A DNA stretch of 13,246 nt, from positions 1 to 13,246 of the forward strand of contig JAHELQ010000101.1 in the NCBI GenBank assembly GCA_024644125.1. Direction: 5' to 3'. How positions within the stretch are numbered: position 1 is the stretch's first letter; every line of letters begins with the position of its first letter. The translations under genes were made by a program, and so were the position numbers. Of this stretch, positions 1 to 9,400 are shown one piece after another. This DNA is from Candidatus Aminicenantota bacterium. Its GTDB lineage: Bacteria; Acidobacteriota; Aminicenantia; UBA2199. The notes under the pieces were generated by a model. The model saw nothing but the letters and a program-made list of their open reading frames with translations, was not told the DNA's origin and ran no database searches.

Positions 1-429
1 GCCAACGATCGCACCTTCAAACAATTGTTGCTGCAAGCGCGGCAGATGATTGTGGAGGCCAATAAACACCAGAACTATCCCATCGAGACATTGGTGAAAA
101 AACTGGGGCTGAATCTCGACGGCGAGACCTTCCCGTTGTTCGACACCGCTATCTTGCTGACCAATGTCCACGAGAAAAGCTATCTGGCCCATATTCCCCT
201 CAACACTTTGTTCGCATTCCATTACGACGAAGAGACTGACACGATTGAATGCCGGGTGGATTATAACGGGAATTTGTATTTACCGGGGTCCATCCAGCGG
301 TTCTGTCGCCATTTCACCACCCTTCTGGAGCAAGCCGTCTCCCAACCGCAAGCGCTGTTGCGGGAGATCGACCTGTTGTCGCCTGAAGAGTCAGAGTCCA
401 TTGTCCACACTTTCAACCGCACCGCCAAC
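1..429 (+). other. Condensation domain, C-terminal part only (module 1)
   Basis: The visible segment matches the end of a C domain. It contains HQNYPIETLVKKLGL at about 70-114, the counterpart of the usual 'NQDYPFEQLVEKL' segment, followed by 'PLFDT' and the closing helix before a 'LLSPEESE' stretch. The catalytic HHxxxDG lies upstream of the window, so its type (LCL, DCL or starter) cannot be judged. Confidence 0.85.
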
Positions 430-3400
430 GAGTGGGAGCCGGGGATGGACAACCTGGCCAGCTTGTTTGAGGCGCAAGCGGAACGAACCCCAGACCGTAT
501 CGCCTGTATCGATGTGGACGAACACCTGTTTATCTCCTACGGCGAATTGGACCGTCTCAGTTCTGAGGCTGCCGCCGGTTTGTGGGAACATGGGGTTGGT
601 CCCGAGAAGATTGTCGCCATATTGGAGCGTCGCAATTCGCAATTGCTGATCTGGCTGTTGGCGGTGATCAAGGCGGGCGGGGCTTTCATCCCCATCGATC
701 CTGCCACGCCGCCCAAACGGATCCGGGCCATGTTGGCGGACGCCCGCCCGTTTTTGATCATCACCAACTCCGGCCTTTGGGGCAAATATTTCCTGCCGGA
801 TCCCTGGAAAACGGTGGAGGCGTCTGCTAAACCTTATGTGTGCGTCCCCAGGGGGCAAATCAAGAATTTCGACTCCTTGCCCATGATGGACCGTTCGTTG
901 ATCGACTACGAAAAATATATCAAATTCATTGGCGTGGCTCCGGTGAGAAACTGCATCACCCTGCAGGCCACCCGCGGCTGCCCCTACCAATGCGCCTATT
1001 GTAGCCGCACCTGGCCCAAGACCCATGTGTTTCGCTCCGGCGAGCATATCTTCGAAGAGGTGAAGATGTATTACGACATGGGATTCCGGCGTTTCGCCTT
1101 CGTGGACGACATTTTCAATCTGGACTGCAACAATAGTGAGCGTTTCTTCCGTTTGCTGATCAAGCACAAGATGAAGCTGCGCCTATTTTTCCCTAGCGGA
1201 ATGCGGGGCGACATCCTCACCCGGGATTACATCGACTTGATGGTGGAGGCCGGCCTGTCTGGATTGCCGTTGGCGCTGGAAACCGCCTCCCCCAGATTGC
1301 AGAAACTCATCAAAAAGCATCTCCATCTGGACCGTTTTCGGCAAAACCTCGACTATATCACACAAACCCATCCGCAGGTGATTCTGGAATTGTGCACCAT
1401 GCACGGCTTCCCCTCTGAATCGGAGGAAGAGGCGTTGATGACCATGGATTTCCTGCTGAACACCAAATGGGTCCATTTCCCCTATATCAACATCTTGAAA
1501 ATCTGGCCCAACACCGAAATGGAAACCCTGGCGCTGGATTGCGGCATCACGCCGGACGCCATCGAGCGGTCCGAGAATCTGGCCTATCATCAATTGCCGG
1601 ATATCCTACCCTTCGAGAAACGGTTCACTCTGGAGTATCAATCCAAGTTCTTGAACGACTATTTCCTGTCGCGGGAGCGGTTGTTGCATGTGTTGCCCCA
1701 CCAGATGAAGGTGATGACGGAAAACGAGATGGTGCAGAAATATGATAGTTATCTTCCCGCCACCATCAGGGATTTCCAGCAATTGTTGGGTTTCCTGGGC
1801 ATCAACCAGCAGGAATTGGGCGGCCTCTCGTGCGTCCCCGAAGAGCGATACGCCGTTACGAATGTGAACAAATCGCTGAAGAAGCGTTTCGGCGTCCACC
1901 GGGCGGATGAACAGGCCTTAAAGATCCTGGTGTTGGATGTATCGCAATATTTCAATTCCACCAAAGGGGACGAGAATGTCTATGACGTGGTTGAAGTGCC
2001 TTTGGGTGGGATGTTTCTCGTCACCTACCTCCATCAACGGTTCGGTTCGGCGGTCCAGGGCAAGGTGTGGAAAGCTGGGATCGACTACGATAGCTTCGAT
2101 GAATTACGAGACTTGTTGCAGGAGTTCCAGCCGGATATCATCGGTGTCCGCGCCTTGACCTTGTACAAGAGTTTTTTTCACCAGACTATCTCCTTGATCC
2201 GCCAATGGGGCTTAAGCGCTCCTGTTATCGCCGGCGGCCCTTATGTCACCAGCGATTGCACCACCGTGCTTCGCGACCGCAATATCGATCTGGCGGTGTT
2301 GGGGGAGGGGGAACTGACCCTGGGGCATATCGTGGAATTGATGCTGGAGCGGGCGAACCGGGACCTACCGGAAGATGACTTGTTGAAGACTATCCCGGGC
2401 ATCGCCTTTTACGAGAAGAAGGTCCGGGAAGAATTGTTAGGCATGCCGGTGATGTGCCACGACGTGGACTCCCCGCCGGCGAACCTGGACATTCCGGCCG
2501 CCGGCGCGGCCCCTCAAGTGTCTGCTTCCCATCTGGCATATATCATTTTTACCTCTGGCTCCACTGGTCGAATGAAAGGGGTGATGTTGGAACACAAAGG
2601 CATTGCTAACTACCTCCAATGGGCGAATATGCATTATTTCCAGGGCAAGGGATCAAACCTGCCGCTCTATTCCTCCATCTCCTTTGATCTGACCCTCACC
2701 TCCCTGTTCCTGCCCCTGTTCACGGGCAACGCGGTGGTGGCGTTTTCCGGAGAAAACAAGGATCTGTTGACCGAAGACGTGGTGCGGCATCCGGCTATCT
2801 CCGGCATCAAGCTGACCCCGTCGCACTTGAAGTTGTTATTGACCCAGGACAATCACGCCAACGCGGTGCGCACCATTATCGTAGGAGGCGAGGAATTGGA
2901 AACAGATCTGTCGGCCAGGGCGTGGCGGCATTTTGACCAAAAGGCCGAGATCTACAACGAATACGGCCCCACAGAGGCCACCGTGGGTTGCACGGTGTTC
3001 CGCTTCGATCCCACTGACCTTTCCCGCCGCGGCGTTCCTATCGGCAGCCCCATCGCCAATATGAGAAACTACGTGTTGGACGCCGCCGGAAAATCGATGC
3101 CTTATGGGGCGGTGGGAGAGTTGGTGGTGGGCGGCCACGGCATTGCTAGAGGCTACTTGAACAACCCCGAACAAACGGCGTTGGTGTTTGTGAAGGATGC
3201 TTTTTCAGCGGAAGCGGGCGACCGCTTATACAAAACCGGGGATTTGTGCGGATTTCTGCCCCAGGGGGTGATCGAGTACGCCGGCCGCAGGGATCATCAG
3301 GTGAAAATCCGTGGTTTCCGTATTGAACTGGGGGAGATCGAGGCGGCCTTATGCCGGCATCCATTGGTGCGGGAGGCTGTGGTTATAGACGGCAAGGATG

Positions 3401-6400
3401 CCAACGGCGACAAGTATTTGCTAGGCTATTACATTCCCACGGACGCCTCCAGGGAATCGCGTGATCTGAACGCCGGGCGCGATGTGTTGAAATTGAAGGA
3501 ATTTCTACTGGTGGGCTTGCCGGATTATATGATCCCCTCCTTTTTTATCCCCATCGACGAGATCCCGCTCACTGTGAACGGAAAATTGGACCGCTCGCGG
3601 TTGAAAGGACCTGAAAGTATGGACTATTCAGACTATTACGTTCCACCGGAGGATGATTACCAGAAACGGATGGTGGCGTTGTGGGCCGACCTACTGGCGG
3701 TGGACGCGGCGAAAATCGGCATAGAGGCGAACTTTTTCGATATGGGCGGCCATTCGTTGAAAGCGGTAAGATTGGTGGCCAGGATTCAGCGGGAATTTTT
3801 GGTGAAAGTCACGTTGGCGGACATTTTCGAGTGTCAATTGCTCAAAGAGCTGGCGGCCCGCGTCAGGCAGTCGGCGCGGGAGAATTTCGTGCCGCTGGAG
3901 CCGGTGGAGAAAAAGGATTATTACGCGTTGTCGTCGGCCCAGAAACGGATGTTCGTTTTGCAGCGGATGATGGGGGACGACACGGTCTACAACATGCCCT
4001 ATGCGATTCCCCTCAAGGAACCGGTGGACCCAGAGCGGCTGCAACGGACCTTCGACGCCTTGATTCAGAGGCATGAAAGCCTGCGCACCGTTTTTCTTCT
4101 CAACGGCGATCAACCAGTTCAAAAGGTTTCCGACAATGTGCCGTTTAAGATCGAAGTGAAAGAGGTGGCGGAATCCCGGCTGGCGGAGGCCAAACAGGCC
4201 TTTATCAAGCCCTTCGACCTGTCACGGCCCCCTTTGCTGCGGGTGTGTCTTTTGAAGGTGGTGGCAGCAGAACCTTGCCAGGTGATGATGTTCGACTTGC
4301 ATCACATCATCAACGACGGCGTATCACAGGACATTCTAACCTACGAATTTTTCACTCTCATGAACGGCGGAGAGTTGTCGCCACTCAAATTCCAATACAA
4401 AGACTTTTCCGAATGGCAACAAACACCTGAGCAACAGCGGGCTCTGGAGCGACAGAGGAACTATTGGCTGCGGCAATTCCAGGATGGCGTTCCGGTTCTG
4501 GACCTGCCGCTGGATTATCCACGATCATTGGACCGGTCCTACGACGGGGAGACTCTCCATTTCACGGTGGAGGGCGACCAGGTGGCGGCTTTGAGGGCTT
4601 TGACCGCCCAAACAGGGGCCACCATGTTCATGTGCGCCATTTCCGCCTTCTATATCTTGCTGTCCAGATTGAGCGGGCAAGAGGATATCGTGGTGGGAAC
4701 CGCTGTGGCGGCCCGTTGCCATGACGATTTGCAAAATGTCATTGGCATGTTCGTCAACACCCTGGCGCTGCGGCTGAGGCCCTTGGGGGATATGTCCATC
4801 AGCGGTTTCCTGGAATCGGTGAAGGAGAACACCCTCAAGGCCTTCGAGAACCAGGAATATCCTTTCGAACAATTGGTGGATAGTCTGGATTTGGAGCGGG
4901 ACACAAGCCGCAATCCTGTATTCGACGTGATTTTCTCCTTCCAGAATCTCCACGACCGGGCCAAACTTTCGGAAAACAAGGGCTTCGCCGATCACTCCGG
5001 TTCTTTCAAAACCGGCTATTCCCATTCGAAGTTCGATATGACATTGGGGGGCCGGGAGAGTGGGCAGCGGATGATCTTTTTTATCGAATATTGCATACGG
5101 CTGTTCAAGCGGGAGACTGTCAGCCGTTTTATCGGATATTTCAAGAATATTCTCGCCGCCTACGTGGCGGACCCGTCGCTGAAAATCGGGGAAATCGCCA
5201 TGATCCCGGAAGAAGAACGCCGCAAGGTGCTGATAGACTGGAACAACACGGATCGTGATATAGAGGATTCCCTAACCCTGGACCGGCTGATCGCCCGGCA
5301 GGCGCGGGAGACCCCGCACCGGGCTGCCCTGGTGATGGAGGATGCCTCGCTGACCTACGAATCAATGGAAGCGCGGGCTGTGCGGTTCGCGGAGGAACTG
5401 TCGGGCTGCGGCGTTCGGCGGGGCGATATTGTGGCGATATTGGCGCACAATTCTATCGAGATGATGATAGCCGTTATCGGGCTCCTCAAAATCGGAGCTC
5501 CGTATCTTGGCCTGGATCCCTACACACCGGACGAAAGAGTGGCGGTGATCCTTGCGGATAGCGCCGTTTCCGCCATGTTGATCAACCGGGAGTTCAGCCG
5601 ACGCGTGCCCGCGGAAATCGGCTGTCTGTATTTGGATGAGAGCGCCGCGGCTATGACGGAATCCCCTGCGCCCACAGTTTCGTTCGAATCGTCAATCGCT
5701 GGCGATTTGGCTTACATTGTCTATACCTCCGGCTCCACCGGCATTCCCAAAGGGGTCATGGTGGAGCATCGCAACGCTGTCAATTATCTATTGTGGGCCA
5801 AAGAGCGCTTCATGAACAATGTGGTGGGCAATTGGCCGGTTTTTTCGGCGTTGTCCGTGGATTTTACTCTGACTCCGATGTTTGTCCCCATCATTTCAGG
5901 TTATGCCGTACATCTCTACCGGGTCGACAAAGACAGTCACGCCCTGGCCAGGATCGTGGAGAATCCCAATCTTTCGAATATCCTGGTGACGCCCTCTCAT
6001 CTGAGATTGATGAAAACGTTGCCTACGGAACGTTCCAGCCTCAAGAGCCTTATGGTGGGCGGCGAAGCCTTTCCTTCCGGTCTGGCCGCCGAAGCGTACG
6101 GGATGTTTCCCTCCGGAGTGGAATTGTTCAACGCCTACGGCCCCAGTGAAATCACGGTGGCCAGCTCCTCCTACCGGCTGGATCCGGAGGAAACCTATGG
6201 TGAAACCGTTCCCATTGGCTTTCCCACCGCCAATTGCAGAAATTATGTGTTGGACTGCCACATGCAGCCTGTTCCTGTAGGAGTCGCTGGGGAGATATAT
6301 ATTTCGGGACGATCGGTTGCCCGCGGCTATTTGAACCGGCCGGATATCACGGCGGAGAGATTCCTGATTGATCCCTTCAATCCAGGCCAACGGATGTATC

Positions 6401-9400
6401 GCTCCGGCGATTTAGGCCGTTGGACAGTGGAAGGCGCTTTGGTTCATCTGGGCCGGATCGATTCACAGGTGAAAGTTAACGGCCACCGGATCGAGCTGGA
6501 AGAGATTCAATCCCGCCTGGTGGCCTATGACGGCGTTGAATCCGGCGTCGTGGTTCCCCAAAAGAAAGAAAACGGCGAGGTCTTCCTATGCGCCTATATT
6601 GTGGCGGCTGGGGAAACCAAGATGAAGGGCGGGGATTTTTCCGGCCTTCGCGCTTTCTTGGGGGATTATTTGCCCCATTTTATGGTTCCCATGCATTTTG
6701 AATTATTGGAGGTTTTTCCCATGACCGCTTCGGGGAAGGTCGATATCAAGGCGTTGCCCCTGCCCCATTTCGCCGGAGGGGGCCGGGGTAGCTTTCAGGC
6801 TCCGGGCAACGAACTGGAGGATCTGCTGGCGGATATCTGGCGGGCGGTGTTGGGAAAAGAATCTATCTCCGTCCATGACAATTTTTTCTTTAGCGGCGGT
6901 GATTCCATCAAGGCGATCCAGATCGGGGCCCGTATGAACAAGGCGGGCTATAAAATAACTATCCAGGATATCTTTCGCTCTCCCACCATCGCGGAATTGG
7001 CCAAACGGATGTCCACCACCTCTAGAATCGCCGATCAACAGGCGGTGGTGGGCGCCATGCCGTTGTTGCCCGTTCAGAAACGGTTTTTCGAACTATATCA
7101 AACCTCCGGTTATCATTTCAATATGGCGGTAATGTTGCGTTGGTTCGAACCCCTGTCGGAAGCGAGGGTTCGGGAGATATTCGGCGCTCTGCAGGCTCAT
7201 CATGATGCCTTGCGTATCACCTTTTCCAAACGCGATGGCGTCATTGAGCAAATCAACCGGGATACTGAGCTTCCCCTGAGGTTGGAAGTGTTTGACTTGA
7301 AAGGGAAGAACGATGCCAGTAAGCGGTTGGCCGATGGCGTGAATCGCTTGCAAGCGGGATTCGCTTTGGAAGCCGGCCCGTTGATGGCATTGGGACTGTT
7401 CTACCTGGACGACGGCGACCGTCTGGCGGTCATCATCCACCATTTGGTGGCGGACGCGTTTTCGTTGCGGATTCTGTTCGAGGATATCACGACTCTTTTC
7501 CGTTCCGGCCCCTTGCCGCTAAAGACCGATTCCTTCAAGACCTGGGCCGGAGTTGTGGCGGATTACGCCCAAAGTCCGGAGGTGAAGGACCACTTGAATT
7601 ATTGGAAAGAGCTGGATTTAAAAGGTTGCGACGTCATTCCCCGTGATTGTGAGCAGGGAGGCAATCTGGTTTCCAGTTGCGAAACCCTCTCATTCGTTTT
7701 GGATGAACAGGAAACCCAGTCGTTGACGTCCCAAGCGCGGGAGAAATTATTGACGGCTATTGCCGCCGGTTTTGGTCAAATCTTCGGCATCCGGCGGTTA
7801 GCTGTGACGCTGGAGGGCCATGGCCGCGAACAGATAGCCGGTGATATCGATGTCAGTCGCACCGTGGGCTGGTTCACCACCCTCTATCCATTGGCACTGG
7901 AAACCGGCTCCGGCGGAGACGTATCTGTTCTGCTGGAAACGGTGAAAGAGGCGTTGGAGAAAATTCCCGGAAACGGTTTTACCTACGGTCTATTGAGATA
8001 CATGGCCGGAGACGGTTCATTGGCCGGTCTGCCGGCGGAAGCGGAGCCGCGGGTGGTATTCAATTATCTGGGGCAATTGGATTCGGACTTGTTAGATCTA
8101 CCTTTCCGGGTGGCGACTGAATCCGCCGGAGATATCCGTCCCAATTCCATGAAGCGGGAGTTCGATTTCGAGATCTCCGCCATGATTCGCGATCACTGCT
8201 TGAAACTGTCCATTGTCTATAGCCGGGAACAATACGAAACCGGAACAATCGCTGCCCTGGGCAAACATATCGAGACGGGACTACGGGAATTGGCGACGGT
8301 TCAAATTCGGGACACGGAGGAGATGTATTCTCTGTCGCCGATGCAGGAGGGCATGTTTTTCCATCATCTCTACAATCAGGATTCCACCGCCTACAATGGC
8401 CAGATTTCTTACCGGTTCAAGGGTGATCTGAATGTGGAAATTTTGAGACGCAGTTTGTGGCAGTTGTTCAAACGGCACGATATTCTGCGCACGGCCTTTA
8501 TCCATTCCGGCAAGCGGCGTCCCCTGCAGGTGGTGATGCCGCGGCGGGAGCCCGAGCTGACCTACCAGGATCTTCGCCATTTGCCGGAACAGAGGTGGAT
8601 CGAGCGCGAGGTGGCGTTAGTCCGGGATCGGGAATTGAAACGGGGCTTCGACCTGGAGAGGGAAGTGCTGTTAAGGGTGACGGTTTTGCAAGTGTTGGAC
8701 GACGAATTTGAATTTATCTGGATGAACCATCATATCATCATGGACGGCTGGTGCATGGGCATCGTGATGAACGATTTGTTGGACATGTATCGGGCTCTGG
8801 TTCAGGGGGAATCCTATTCCCTGCCGCCGGTGGTTCCCTACAAGAATTATCTCCAATGGTTGGAACGGCAGGACCGTGAGATGAGTATAGCCTACTGGAC
8901 CGATTATCTAGCAGGATACGATACCCCGGCGGCATTGCCCCGGCTGTTGTCCCCGGCGGACCGGGAGTCGGGCCAACAGATGGGCCGGCGCGAAACCGCC
9001 TATTATCTCGACGAGGAAACGACAGCCACGCTGCGACAATGGGCCGCCGCCCACCAGGTGACATTGAACGCCATCTTGCAATCGGTGTGGGGAGTGGTGC
9101 TGGGCCGTCTTAACGGCGGGCGGGATGTTGTGTTCGGAGCTGTGGTCTCAGGCCGTCCCACCTCTTTGCCGGGGGTGGAGTCCATGGTGGGATTATTTAT
9201 CAACACCGTTCCGGTGCGGGTGTGTTGGTCCGAAGGCCAATCTTTCGACCAATTGGCGCGGCAGATGTTCAGCAGTTCCATTCAAGGCGAACCCCACCAT
9301 TATTGCACGCTGGCAGATATTCAAGCGGTGAGCGAACTCAAACAAGGGCTTCTGAACCACATTTTGGTGTTTGAGAATTATCCCCTCCCCAAAGATCTCG

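Noticed and set aside
25..27. TTG at 25 as the start codon of the large NRPS
   Set aside because: The frame is open from base 1, and the first residues are the inside of a condensation domain, so the gene starts upstream of the window.
391..1167. Long minus-strand open frame opposite the A1/radical SAM region, and similar ones such as 10905-11507
   Set aside because: They lie antisense to clear NRPS or PP-loop coding sequence, show no recognisable domain, and are expected by chance at this GC content.
775..2445. Radical SAM segment as a separate gene or an assembly chimera
   Set aside because: It is in the same frame as both A-domain halves, with no stop and no internal ribosome site that I could see, and the A-domain cores resume cleanly. 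Read-level support was not available to me.
2455..2500. DVDSPPANLDIP as a duplicated 'LDxLP' linker left over from circular permutation
   Set aside because: The segment aligns equally well with the normal variable linker before core A3, as in A2 (CLYLDES...), so a duplication is not supported.
8161..8169. Another FDF motif, inside the E domain (REFDFEI)
   Set aside because: It is internal, in a folded domain, and part of the normal E-domain sequence, so it is not related to the terminal FDF tails.
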